Assembly: GCA_013368315.1 (NCBI GenBank)
Contig: JAACJM010000328.1
Coordinates: 1 to 64,000, forward strand
Length of the DNA: 64,000 nucleotides
Origin: Tetrapyrgos nigripes
Taxonomy: Eukaryota; Basidiomycota; Agaricomycetes; Agaricales; Campanellaceae
Direction of reading: 5' to 3'
Of this stretch, positions 1 to 12,256 are shown piece after piece. Numbering within the stretch: the stretch's first letter is position 1; each line of letters opens with the position of its first letter. The notes under the pieces are model-generated. The model saw only the letters and a program-made list of their open reading frames with translations. It was not told the DNA's origin and made no database searches. Both the position numbers and the translations under genes were made by a program.

Positions 1-2616
1 GCACTAAAGAGCCCAGCAATCCTCACCAACAGCAGAATGTCACAAGTGTTTGGTTTCCTGATGCAACTGGTTTTCAGTTCAATAATTCAATATTAATGAA
101 CAACTATGCAATAGGTAAACATTTCAATTTAGTATAGATATTGGGGCTGAACTGGATCTACAGGAGGTGTATCTGAGTCTGCAATCATTCAGAGGAAGGT
201 GCGCCTTTCAAATTCGAAGGCTAATTTACCCTTTTAAAGCTGATAATTTATCCATCAACACAGAAAATCACATATGAGTAAGCTATTTATATCTCTACAG
301 TAAATAAACTGTTCATGAAACTTTCTAACAGTGATATCCACTTTGCAACACCTCCGCCACCCAAGATTTTCACGGGAAGGGATGAACTTGTCAACAAAGG
401 AGTTGAAATTCTCTGTAGAAGAGGCCAACACCACTTGGCAATTCTTGGGCCTGGAGGAATTGGAAAAACATCCCTCGCACTTGTCATGCAATCAGCCAGA
501 AGTTCAGGCCAAGTTTCCGAGGTTCCATTTCTTGCCTTGCGACATTCTGGAGGATCAGAATGGTCTCATCCAAGGCCTGATTCAAGTATTAGGGCTAAAG
601 TGCAGGAAGGAAAAGCCAGCATGACATCTTATATGATTATCTGCAAATCAATCATAACCCTCTTCTTTTATCCTTGATAATCTTGAAACACCTTGGAATT
701 ACAAGGATGCAAGAACAGATGTCAAGCATTTTATTGAAAAGATTGCTGATTTCAGCTGTGTTACTCTCATTGTCACCATGAGAGGGATGGAAGGGCCAGG
801 AGACATTGAATGGCAGATACTTGGAGAATCTCAGATACCAACATTATCCATGGAAGCTGCCAGAGAAGCATTCTATCAAGTCTCCAGAAAGATCAAAACA
901 GAGGATAATTCTGGAAAATTGATCATCTGAATGAACAGTTGGACTGTGTCCCTCTGGCAATCCGACTCATAGCCCAGCTTGCAAAAAAGATTAGTCTGGA
1001 GAATTTGCTCAGGAGATGGAATGAGTTAAAGACTAAAATACTCTCAGAGTCTGGAGCACAGCCTGGAAACTGACAAATGTAGAGTTTTCCATAGAATTAT
1101 CTGTCAGACTACTTGATCCAGCAGCAAAGGATCTCTTAGGAGCATTGTCATATCTACCCAATGGTGTACCTAACTGGAACCAAACACTGAGTGAAATGTT
1201 GCCTGATGTTCCTGAGCCAGAAATCAAAGTCTTCCAATTGCTGGATTGCTCACTTGTGCTTGAGAAAAGTGAAGCACTCATGATGCTTGCGCCAGTCAGA
1301 GAGTACATTGCAGCAAGATATAGTATCTCGGACTTCTTCTGTAACCAGATTGAGATATTTTATGTTGGAATCACAGAAATGATATCAAGCGATTCGAAAC
1401 CAGGGGAAGATTTGGAGTTACATACTTTGAATCTTTTTAAAACATTTTCACAATATCAAGGTCAAGGGGGACAAGAAAAGGCTGCACTCTGTCTCCAAAC
1501 ATTGGGAGTTAAATATTTTCATGTTTGCCAGTACAGTAATGCTGCAAAATTTTTAACAGAAGCTAGAGTCAAGTTTCAAAACATTAACAATGAATATGAA
1601 GCAGCCAATTGTCTGCGGCAGATGGGTAACGTTCACAGAATGCAAAGTCGATATAACGAGGCAATAGCAATACTGGCAGAAGCCAAATCTCGCTTCGAAC
1701 AGATACGCAGTGAGAAGGGGATTGCAGATTGTTTATTGAGTCTGGGTGATATCTACCGGATGCAAGGCAAAGATAATGAGGCAACAGCGGCACTGTCCGA
1801 AGCAAAAGGTCTGTTTCAGAGCATAGAGAATCAGAGTGGTGCTGCAGCCTGCTTGAAGAGCCAGGGGACATTTACTGGATGCAAAGCAAATATAGTGAGG
1901 CAACGGAAACACTTTTAGAAGCCAGAGTTCTGTACCAGAGCATAGGAAGTCAGCATGGTACTGCAAACTGCTTGCAGAGCAGGGGAACATTTACAGGATG
2001 CAAGGCAAATACAGGGAGGCAAGAGAAACATTGTCAGAAGCCAGAGATCTGTACCAGAGCATAGGAAACAAAGGGGGTACTGCACACTGTCTGTTGAACC
2101 TCGGGGATATTTACAGGCAGCAATCCAAATATAATGAGGCAAGAGAAACACTGTCCGAAGCCAGGGTTGTGTACCAGAGCATAGGAGATCAGAGAGGTAC
2201 TGCAGATTGTTTGAGAACACTGGGCCAGACACTGGAAGATCAGAATCAATTAGATGAGGCTCTTTCATTAATCCATGAAGCATATGAAATTTATTCCCCT
2301 ATAAATGATGTTCGTGAGATGGGTAGGTGTTTGGACATATCAGGGATAATATACAGAAAAATGGGTCAATATGAGCTGGCAAAGCAAGCCTTCACGGATG
2401 CATTGGGATCTTACTCTCAGCTTCAGTCTACAGATCATTATTATATGGGATGGTGTCTTTATGAATTTGGCTTTCTTTTCAAAGACATGGGCGAGTAATA
2501 CTGAGGCTAGAAAGAAGTTTCAGGAAGCTAGGGATCTTTTTGCGTCTCATGGAGAGATGCAAAAAGAGGTAAAGAGGTGTGAAAGAGCCCTGACGAAAAT
2601 GGAGAGTTCTCGATGA
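1..2616 (+). pseudogene. NLR1: broken NB-ARC/TPR receptor gene, 5' end off the window
   Basis: The end of the N-terminal exon occupies 1-114 and is cut by the window edge. A phase-1 intron (gt at 115, ag at 299-300) leads to the NB-ARC/TPR exon from 301. The P-loop GPGGIGKTS, the Walker-B-like LDNFE stretch and at least eight 40-residue TPR units are all recognisable by comparison with NLR2 (19550-22612). The reading frame is broken many times: a 2-nt deletion near 486, single-base losses in homopolymers near 600, 668, 915, 1066 and 1863, a lost base near 1979, and a TAA created near 2496-2500 just before the last TPR. Most breaks are one-base losses in A, T or G runs, so some could be consensus errors rather than real decay. 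If real, the gene is a pseudogene. Orientation and 3' flank match NLR2. Confidence 0.88.
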
Positions 2617-2976
2617 AGTTGCTGAGTAAATGCGTATCTTTTAGTAACCAGAATTCTCATGTAGTATTGCCCTCCGAGTCATATATAGCTGATCCAGTCA
2701 TTCTATACTTACTCTTTTGAAGTTTCATGGTTAGTAAAATGGTGAAATCTCTACAACGTAGCACTTTGCTTTGTTAAGTACGTCCATTTGTGATCAATAA
2801 AATGTCATTTATAACAGTATTACCATCTGCGTGAGTAAGTGCCTCGTTTATTGCTATAGTAAGTCCTGAATGAGCCCTTCTCACACGTTACAAATTGCTG
2901 CGCTAAGACTCGCTTTCTAGAGGTTTCCTGCGCAGAAGTCTGCTTAAGCATGTAGTGAAACGTACTCGGAGTTAGC
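2617..2976 (+). other. NLR1 3' flank, conserved between NLR copies
   Basis: The sequence aligns with the 3' flanks of NLR2 (22613-22980), NLR3 (45110-44760, minus) and NLR4 (60267-59940, minus). It contains an AATAAA at 2796-2801 in the context gatcaataaaatg, which is kept near the same distance from the stop in the other copies and probably is the polyadenylation signal. I see no gene here. Confidence 0.55.
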
Positions 2977-4151
2977 ATGCCTCAAGCGGACTTTTTGGTG
3001 ACTTCAATGCGTTTCCGGGATCTGGGCTTGGGACGTGAGACTGGGTGGTCTAAGGTGCATTCAGGCGTGCTTTTGACTGTCACTCTCATCAGTGACGAAC
3101 TTGCACAGCCACCAGGTCCTGCAGTCTACGATTACATACACACCGTTACTACCTCTTCCTCCCAATCCTTGCGACAACGCCAACGCTAATAGAATCCCTT
3201 TCCGCATTACTTATCTCCTCCGGGTCGCCTTCTCCTTCTGCATCTTCTCATCCAGACGCACCCCCTATGCATTCGTCTATGGACACGGACATGGCCACGG
3301 CATTGGCAGTAGCAGGCGTGGTGGTCTCAGACTCCCAGGCTACGATTACCCTCGAGGATTAGGAAGAAAAAGGCGAGAGTATTGATGGAAGATTATGGGA
3401 CAGAGACCGAGACTGAGGGTGAGGGGAATGGAAGAAGGCCACGTCACCAGTGTATTGACATCCATGTCAACTTCGATCCTCCACATCTCTGCCCATCCGC
3501 CTCCTCAGAAAAAGCCCTCCAAACCACCTTTCAAGAAGACGAAAACGTACTACAAGGCATTGGGTTCCAAGGACGCGTACATTATGATAATGTTGCATCT
3601 CTTCCTCTGCCCCGCTCCCTTGTCCCCTGTCCCCTTTCTCTCTCTCACTTTTCATACCCGCCCCTCCGCTCCCGCCCCTTTCTCACCTCTGTGTAGACCA
3701 GACCCTCCACCTCACCCCAACAATCCTAACGACCTATGCAAACCACGGAGGAGATGGTGAAACCTATAGAGATGGACATGGCGTTGGCCAAGAAGGTAGG
3801 TGTTTATCTTCTTGTATTCTTTTTTCATCGACGAGTGATTTTGAGTGTTTATGGCTGGTTGAGGAGTGGAGGAGGTTGGAAGTGGCAAGCTGGGCTCGGG
3901 TCGTTGTCCAGTTGGGAGTAGGCGGCCGGGCCGTGTTGGATTTGTGGGTATTGCATTGTTGGAACACTGGGGCTACAGGCTGGGGGCTTGGGGTTGGAAA
4001 TGTCTTTTGGTATCATGCTGGTGCTGTGGGGGTGCCCGGCTGACCGGTCACAGTTGCTGTTGAGGTCGAGGGTCAGGCTTGGGAGTGGGATATTGGTGTC
4101 TTGTCCGAGTCATGCTGGCATTGTCAGTATCAGCGGGACCCTTTGGCGTTG

Positions 4152-4236
<85 letters not shown>

Positions 4237-7060
4237 CGTTTCTTTGTCTCGCCTTCTTTCTTCCTTTCTTCGCTTGTCCTTTCCTCCTCTAGTGTAAATG
4301 CAAATACTGACCCTCGTACCCTTATCTCTCTCCACCCTTCCTCTCAACCTCTCCCCTATCCATCCCCACCTCCTCATTATCTCCTTCCCCTTCCCGCTCT
4401 CAAACGGATTGTCCTCGGAAATGCAAAACTTCAAATTTGCAAACAACTCCGCCGAGAACTCCGCATTTTTCATATATGCACAAAGCACTCCAAAACCAAA
4501 GTTAATGGCGCAGTCTTGCGGAGCATATCTGCAAGAGCCGAACATATTTATATGCATGGAGTGGGATTGAGGTGGGTGTCTCTTCTCGCACGGTTTCCAG
4601 GTTTTTGCTTTCTTCCGCCATTTGCGCCGTTTCATGTCTTTCTCGCATTTCTCCCTCCCCTCTTGCTCCTTTGATGTCACCGTTGATGTCTTGTGTTTTC
4701 GTGTTTTCGTTTTACGGTTTCAATGCTGACTGGCTTATTTATAACCAGACTCCTTCGACTCTATGAATCCACCTCCCCGCTCCGAGGGCATACCCCGATC
4801 AACATGGTGAGGGGGATTGCGCAGAGTGTCTCGGAGGGTTCAGATTTCATGTAGGATGGGGTTATACATCACGGTGAGTTTCCTTGGCTTTACGTCTATG
4901 TCTATGTACACAGCCATGGCTATGACTACGGCTAATTCTCTTTGGTTCTCAATTTATTGTTTCTGTTTTCCATGGCTTTCCCCCCCGCTCTCTCGTTGCC
5001 GTTGACGTCGTCGCTAACTACTGTTCTTTCTTTTTCTTCTCTCTTTGCGCGCTGCTTTGCCTGCCGTGCCCCCCTCCAACATCCTCTCCTTCTCCGAAGA
5101 CATTGCACCATGCAACCCTGGTGTCAGCGGAGAAGCTAGTGAACAGTTTTCGCGAATATGTTTGGGGGGAAGAGTGTTTGTATCAACCCGAGTTTTCGTT
5201 TTCCTTCCTCTTGGAGTTTCGGGAGTTTCGGGGGGCGTGGTTTGGGGTTTTTGTGAAGGGTGGGGTCGGTCTGGTTTCAGGTTTGAGTTCGAGGTTCGTC
5301 TTTGTTGCGAAGGGTGGGGTTTGGGGTTTGAGTGGTGTACTTTTATTTCTTTCTTTCTTCTTTTCTTTTTTGAAAGGGGGGGGGGGGGGTTGGGCATCAG
5401 GCGTCAAAGTAGCGAAGGAGGGTAAAAGAAGGGTGAAGGGGAGGTTGGGTTCACGAGCTGAAGATGCGAGTATTAGTGTTGGGTTTTGGAGCTCGGTTAC
5501 CAAATGCTCAGCATAGCTTCGGGTCTGGTTCCAGTGTCGACTATGGTGATGATACTGCCGGCGCTGATGTCGGCAGTAATATTGTTGATGTTAATGCTTC
5601 TGCTGGTTTTTTGTCAGCCACGGATGGTCCCGATGCTTTTCTGTCTTCCGCACAAAATTCTGTTTTTATTCTATTGTTCTTTTCTTTTCTTTGCTTTGTG
5701 ATTTCTTTATGTCTATGTCTATTTCTATTCGATCCTCCCATACGCCTATTCCTGGATTGGGGATGGCAATGGTCTTTGGTGTTGGCTTCGATTTTGGTGT
5801 TGGCTTCGATGTTGGCGATGCGTCAAGACGCGAACGAATAGGGGTAAACTTAAAACGAGATGTCGGATGGTACATAGCTCATAGTAAAATAGTCTCCCCT
5901 TCATACTTGCACTCCAAGAATAAAGTCACCAATGGAAGCTGGATCATTGCGTCCTACGGAGCATACCTGCAAGAACCGAATATACGTATGTGTATGGAGT
6001 GGATTGAGGTGGGTCTCACCTTGCATGACTTCTAAGGTTTTTGGTTTCTTCCGCCTTTTCCACGGTTTGGCATCCTTCTACCATTTCTCCCTCCCGTCTC
6101 ACACCTTAACTACGGCTAATTTTCTTTCGTTCTTTCATCCTTACTTTCACATTTCCTGTTTTCGGCGTCTTTTTTCCCCCTCTCTCGTAGCCGTTGACAT
6201 CATCGCTAACTACTGTTCTTTCTTTTCCTCTCTCTTTGCGCATTGCTCTGCCCTCCATCCCCTTAACTGTCCCCCCCTTCCCCCCTCCTTGCTCTCCCTT
6301 TCCCTCCCCCCTTACATTTCACAAGAAAATAAACCACAAAAAAGACATCGAAACCTCCAACTCGTCGTTTTCCATTATAGGCACATCAAACTATGTGACT
6401 TTGGTGTCAGTGGAGAGTTGGTATTCATTTATACGAATACGTTTGCGGGGACGAGTGTTTATACCAGTGTGAGCTTTACTGCTGTTGGTGACCATAGAGT
6501 GCTGGACGGTCGTATACGGTGTTGCAGCTTCTGCTTCTGCCTCTACTCTTGCTGTTCATTTGTCGGTTTTATAGTTCTCGGTTCTTTTTTCTTTCTTTTC
6601 TTTCTTTTCTTTTTGTTTACTTCGTTTTCCCCCCTTGTTCCTTATTCTCCTTCCTACTTATGTTTTGTTTATTTTTTTCTCGTTCTCTCCTTATCCCATG
6701 GTTGTATGTGTGAAGCTAGTGGGTCATACCGTTCAGCGTTGGATGATGGGTAATTGGATATTGCGTATCAGTGCTCGGAGTACAGGAATGGGCTTGTATT
6801 CGCGTTGGTCTTGGCGATGACGGAAATAGGTACAGAAATGAAAATAGTGCTGACGCTGGTGTTGCTACTAGGCACAGTAAACCCTGGGGATAAGAATAGA
6901 GACTGGAGTATGCGTCCCGCTTTCCCTGGCGTCTTTTTCGTTCCGCTTCTCTTTCTGTATTTGTTTTACTTGTCTCTGCCTTTGAGCCGAAGCTTGCGTG
7001 GACTTGAGTTCTGCAAAAGCCTTTGCAACGGGGTTGATGTGTTGTCTCAGCATCCTTGAC
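2977..7060 (+). pseudogene. MAPKK-like decayed unit 1 (two tandem kinase modules A and B)
   Basis: This is the unit that follows every NLR in the window. Short stretches match the order of motifs in fungal MAP kinase kinases. Module A: a segment ending in MALAKK at about 3794 followed by a GT donor (glycine-loop/VAIK-like region), then a lysine/RELRIFH stretch near 4393-4465 (helix C), then GAYLQEPNIFICMEW near 4517-4566 (hinge), then PSNIL and GVSGE near 5072-5140 (catalytic and activation loops, with DFG changed to NPG). Module B repeats the hinge (GAYLQEPNIRMCMEW, about 5958-6002) and has HRN in place of HRD and an intact LCDFGVSGE near 6380-6420. Frameshifts between motifs and missing catalytic residues point to a pseudogene. 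The open frames seen on the opposite strand are shadows. The identification rests on family knowledge of MAPKK motifs. Confidence 0.62.
4154..4237 (+). repeat. Hexanucleotide microsatellite (CGTTTT)n
   Basis: About 14 uninterrupted copies of the hexamer. The corresponding place in units 2, 3 and 4 (near 24168-24195, 42935-42957 and 58700-58733) holds only about two to four copies, so the array has expanded in this copy only. Confidence 0.95.
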
Positions 7061-7552
7061 TCACTGCAAATTAATTTGCATGGCACGTCTTTTCACGTAT
7101 CAGAATCTGCGTCTCTTTCTTCCTATGTACATCAGTTCGTTTGACTTCCTTCAGCAGTATTATCTTGGGAGGCGAGAAACACGGAATCACTAAACATACC
7201 TAATGTCCACTAAGTTCAACGAGGCTAATATCAGTCCAGGCCAAGTTCTCCATCTAGCATCTTTGGTGAATAGGTGACGGCAAGTTTATGGTAATACACG
7301 GAGGTCACGACTTGTAGCAGTAAAAGCTGACCACGTGGAATTCGTGCAGATCAATAAGTTGGGCTTGGAGAGTTTGAACATTCAGGACATAGTAGATGAG
7401 TGGAGCTGTCTCAAGCATATTGTTATACTGGAATGTGGTCCGTGAATGTGGTCCGTGACTTATTCCTCGTATACAGTAGAAATGTTCCTCGGATGCTGGG
7501 CGTGGTCTCGCTGTGAATACAAATTCTATGTCTTTCTATGAACCATCCTGAG
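7061..7552. other. Shared spacer between MAPKK-like unit and hAT insertion
   Basis: The sequence is repeated in reverse at 55950-55030, where a short hAT relative has inserted at 55312. The site homologous to that insertion is empty here at about 7263-7270 (ttggtgaa). I see no open reading frame or RNA gene in it. Confidence 0.75.
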
Positions 7553-7767
7553 TAGGGAATAGCACGGGGTTGCGGGTAAGTGACGGGTTAGGGGGTATGG
7601 GGTTGACGGGTACGGGTACGGGTTGGCTTATCTCACCCTGCTCCAAACCCGCCACCCGCCAAACGGGTAAATAGATCCGCCATCCGTGGAGGCCGCCGTT
7701 GGCATAACTTTCGAATAACTTATAGCTGTATAGTTATACCAGACCCGTAGCCAGACCTAGATGTATT

Positions 7768-8817
7768 CAAGGGGGTTCAGATACTGTGGACCGGTACACT
7801 CCGGGGTCGGTCGGTTGGAGGTCCGCAGGCCACTAAAAAATTTTTGATGCGTAATATTTTGGGCTTCGTAGACGTTGAGAAGAGCAGGATAGTGTAGCAG
7901 GATAGTGTGTATAAAATAATTTTACATCCCTTTCTGACAGTTTGAGCAACAAAGATGAAGTAAAGTAAGCTATCATAGGCAGCGGCAGCGAGGATAGGTC
8001 ATGTAAGATGGAAAATCAAATATCCTCATTGCCTGGCTGTCCACTCCATCAGTGTACTCAGAAAAAAAAACAGTAATGATTGACTCGGATGAGAAATCCC
8101 AGTGTACCAAAAGGCCCAGAGTGATGGAAGCAAGGGGGTTCGGATACTGTGGACCGGTACACTCCGGGGTCGGTCGGTTGGAGGTCCGCAGGCCACTAAA
8201 AAATTTTTGATGTGTAATATTTTTGGGCTTCGTAGACGTTGAGAAGAGCAGGATAGTGTGTATAAAATAATTTTACATCCCTTTCTGACAGTTTGAGCAA
8301 CAAAGATGAAGTAAAGTAAGCTATCATAGGCAGCGGCAGCGAGGATAGGTCATGTAAGACGGAAAATCAAATATCCTCATTGCCTGGCTGTCCACTCCAT
8401 CAGTGTACTCAGAAAAAAAAACAGTAATGATTGACTCGGATGAGAAATCCCAGCGTACCAAAAGGCCCAGAGTGATGGAAGGTAGCGATATCTTCGTGTG
8501 TGTGTGCGGGGTGGTTGTCCAAGATGGAGAGAAGTCGACCGACGTTGCAGCTGGTTGCAGCAACCGAGCAAAATGGGTGAGTACTATTACTGCCATTGTA
8601 TATGTGTGCAGCTGGATGAGTTTGTGCTGTCTGGCTGGCTGTGCGAGGTTTGCGAGGCAGAGAGAGGTCGGTCTCAGAAATGAGGAAGGCAAAATTGATG
8701 ACGTGTATATTACATAAGCTACCTTTTATGGAAGGTCGGTCGGTCGGTTGGTCTGCTCAAGGTCCTTAAAAAATTTTTCGAGGTTGTGTAATAAAATAAA
8801 TTTTTCGGACCCCCTTG
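7768..8817. mobile_element. Nested non-autonomous element with 8-bp target duplication
   Basis: It is bounded by caagggggttc at the left and the inverse gacccccttg at the right. The flanks are an exact 8-bp duplication gatgtatt at 7760-7767 and 8818-8825, inside the 5' leader of the larger hAT element. Internally the first 365 bases (7768-8131) are repeated in tandem at 8132-8480. There is no convincing coding capacity. Terminal form and duplication size suggest a second hAT-like family. Confidence 0.85.
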
Positions 8818-8867
8818 GATGTATTGCTTTAATCTCGAAACAAAAAAAAAAATTCCTGTATCTTTCA

Positions 8868-11800
8868 ATGCCTCCTCGTCCCGAGCCACCTATTCCTGAA
8901 CAGCTCCAAACCAAAGAGAAAAAACGCAAATCCATTTCAACGGCAAAAGCCAACAGTGAAGATCCAATAGAGTCTGCACTTCCCACAAAAAAGGCAAAGA
9001 CATCAGGTGTATGTCAATTACATTAATTCTACAGAAGCTGCGTACTCACCGTGACTCGGCCACAGAAAGCCAGTGGCTCGGAAGCTCCAAAGAAGGCCAA
9101 GCCTACTCCAAAAACTGTCGTTCAGGCCGCAGCAAAAAAGCTCAAGGATACTCTATTAAAGACAAAGTCCAAGAAAACCATCAGTAATTCAGACGAGGTA
9201 GTTTTTCCTCTTGTACTTTATTCATTACTCTAATGACCTTAACTATGTACAGCCAGGCCTCCCACAACCAGCACTGTCAAAAGCATCCACCGTTGACGTT
9301 GACGAGAATAGTGATGACGAGGTCCAACCAGCTCTGAGTCCGCCCAAAAAATCCACCGGTCCGAAGGCAACTGTCATTGATGTTGATGACGAGGATGATG
9401 ACGACAGCAATAGTAGCGTTGAAGAGGTTTTACAAGAAGAGACTGATGAGGCTGAGCTTGGTGAGTAACTACTACTAATCAATAAGGTCTTTCACTCACC
9501 ACGAAAGCAGAATGGCTCATGAAAGGATGGCGTTCCGTGGTCTACGCCTTCTTCGAGCCTATTCCTACTGTCAAGTACATCAAAGGACGCAAGTGTCAAG
9601 TTTTCACGTGCTCCTCACCATCTTGCAAAAAGAAAATCCACCGATTTCAGGATACTGGGGACGCGAAAGCCACGAAGACACTACAGAACCATGTTAATAC
9701 TTGCAAGGCTTGGGGTCCTGACACTATAGCCACCGTCAAGGAGTTGACAGTTCCGGATGCTCGTAAATCATTGTCGAGGTACCTGAGAGATGGGACAATT
9801 ACTACGGCTTTTCAGCATGGAAGGAAGGGAAGAGGCACTGTTACTTACAGTCATAAGCAACAGACACGGGCTGAGACAAGGTACGTCACTGCATTCTCGA
9901 ATCTCCACTGATATGGTAGCTAATATGGTGATAGAGCTGAGCTCATATGTTGGGTTGCAGAGAGCAGCCGGCCTTTTGCTATAGTCAAGGATAGAGGTTT
10001 TCAGTGCCTCATGAAAATGGGTAGGCCAGGTTATTACCTACCTCATCCAACAACTATGGCTCGGGACATCAAGACGGTCTTTGCAAAGACACGTCTATGC
10101 ATCGCTCTGATGCTAAAGGTTTGTCTACAATTCTTCGAGATAGCATTTAGCTAATGAAAACAATAAAGGAATATGACGGTGACCTCAATTTTGCCACTGA
10201 TGCATGGACTTCACCTAATCACCGAGCTTATGTGGCTGTGTCTGTTCATCTTGAGAAAGAGGGGGTACCAATAAGTTTCCTGTTGGACTTCGTTGAGGTA
10301 GCAAAGGTGAGCAAGCGAGATATTCTGAAAGTCAAACTATATGCTCACCGTGATGTGTTACAGTCTCATAGCAGCGAAACCCTTGCAGAGGTCTTTGCTC
10401 AGATACTCACTGAATTCGGAATCGAGGATAAGGTGAGAATAGCATAACATCTTAAAGAAATATACAAGTACTCACTTGCGTTACAGATCCTGAGTATCAC
10501 AGCTGACAATGCCTCTAACAATGATACGATGATCGAAGCACTGAGCCGAATCCTGCCTGACTTCCCTGGTGAACCCAACCGTACTCGCTGCTTCAATCAC
10601 ATCATCAATTTGGTGGGGAAAAGCTTGATGAAACTATTTGACACCGGCTTGATGAAGAGGATGGACGGCACGAATGAGGTAGAGCATGCACTACTTGATC
10701 TGGCAGCGGGCGTGGACCTTGAAGACTTGCAGACATAGCTGAAAGAGGCTGAAGAAGGAGGGGAGGTGGTTAACGATGACCCAGACCTTGTCGTTGATAT
10801 GATGGAAGGGATGTCGCCAGTGGAAAAGGAAGAACTGCAGCAGCAGATAGTTCCAGTGCAGCAAGTCATAGTGAAGGTGAGACATAGATATAAGGACGAT
10901 GCATGATTTACTCACTGGGTATCTTGATAGTTCTGAAAGACATCCTACAAGATCATCAACTCCCCAACTGGCCTTCTACCTGAGTGGCGGCGCATACTCC
11001 ATGAAGAGAAGCAGCCGCAAACTGTTATCCCACGTGATGTTACTACACGTTGGAACTCGAGTTGTGATATGATAGAGTACTGCATCAAGAAGAAGAAATA
11101 CTACAGGGCCATCACGAGTGAAGACCTAGAGAACGGTCTTCAGCAGTATGCATTGACGAAGAGGGAGTGGAAACTCGCTGAGCAGCTGAAGGACGTGCTC
11201 GAGGTGAGCCACGACATGCTGACTAAGCTATCTAGAGCTAAACTGACTCTCTTCCGATTGCAGGTTCTGCGTGATGCTACTCTCTTCTTTTCTCGCTCAA
11301 CACCAAACTTGGCCACAGTTGTGCCTGTCTTGGACGAGATAGACCGCAAGTTTACTGAATGGGCCCTCAACACTACACTTGACCCAGCTATCCGTGCCGC
11401 TGTTTCCCTGGCAAAGAAGACTCTCAACAAGTACTATGGAAAATTTGACTACTCTGAAGTCTATCGTGTAGCTATGGGTGAGTAATAAATTATTACATTG
11501 AATGGGAGTACTAAAGGTTGTATGATAGTATTGCATCCTCGTCACAAGTTGAACTATTTCAAGACTGCTGAATGGCCCGAATCCTGGAAAAACATGGCAC
11601 TGGAGATTGTGCACGACGTGTATGAGAGGGACTACAAGTCCAAGATGACAGTGGAGAATGATGCAATGGATGTAGATGAACCCAAAACACCAGTAAAGCC
11701 CAGTGTACGTCGCTCAATTTTCTTGTTCCGGATATCTTTTTAACCATCACTTCTTTCCAGAAACGAAATCAATTCGATGATTTACCTGCCCTCAAGGCTC

Positions 11801-12256
11801 CCAGACCTGACGATCTCAGTGATGAGCTTGATCGTTATCTCAAGTCGGATGTCAAAAAAGTAAAGGATGTAGTGGAATGGTGACATGGGAGAAAAAAATC
11901 TTATCCAGTACTTCATCGCATGGCCCTTGATTATCTGACCATTCCTGGTGTGCAAAATTATGTCTCATTGTTTCTTTTCACTGTGCTTATTCGTACATTC
12001 AGCCACATCTACAGACATTGAGCGTATATTCAGTCGAGGCCATTTTTTACTGCCATACGTTCGCAACCGTCTTTCTGCCAAGACCAGTCGTGCACTAATG
12101 TGCCTCGGTCAGTGGAGTTTGCTGGGACTTATTGACGATAACGATGTTGTAGAAGTGTCGAAACTTCCAGAGATCAAGGTTGAGAACAAGGACGCAGAGG
12201 ATATCGAAATGCTGGTGGGGTTTGATGATATTCTAGGTACTCTGAGTGATATGTAG
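8868..12256 (+). pseudogene. hAT transposase gene, two nonsense codons
   Basis: A chain of about ten exons separated by short GT-AG introns encodes a hAT transposase. The N-terminal exons are lysine- and acid-rich (nuclear). A BED-like zinc finger with two Cys in CSSPSCKKK and a later His-Cys pair lies near 9600-9705. The RNase-H-like catalytic core shows FATDAWTSPNH (about 10190) and SITADNASNN (about 10500), followed by RCFNHIINLVGKSL (about 10590). The C-terminal dimerisation region STDIERIFSRG...RNRLSAKTSRAL lies at 12006-12100. Two in-frame stops interrupt it: TAG at 10736-10738 and TGA at 11881-11883, the latter replacing the second Trp of the usual EWW. The product is probably not functional unless readthrough or splicing removes them. 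Exon borders are my estimate. Confidence 0.85.

Noticed and set aside
4144..4240. (CGTTTT)n as an internal telomere or functional coding repeat
   Set aside because: A simple hexamer microsatellite of variable length between units, with no relation to the telomere repeat.
4048..4680. Opposite-strand frame of about 200 aa (also at 24062-24640, 42488-43096 and 58259-59038), open in all four MAPKK-like units
   Set aside because: It crosses the CGTTTT microsatellite (Lys-Arg repeats) and lies opposite the plus-strand kinase motifs that are conserved at the protein level between modules A and B. I treat it as a shadow.
7590..7640. Telomere-like tandem ggtacggg/acgggt runs
   Set aside because: They do not match the fungal TTAGGG repeat and occur at both ends of every hAT relative, so they are subterminal transposon motifs.
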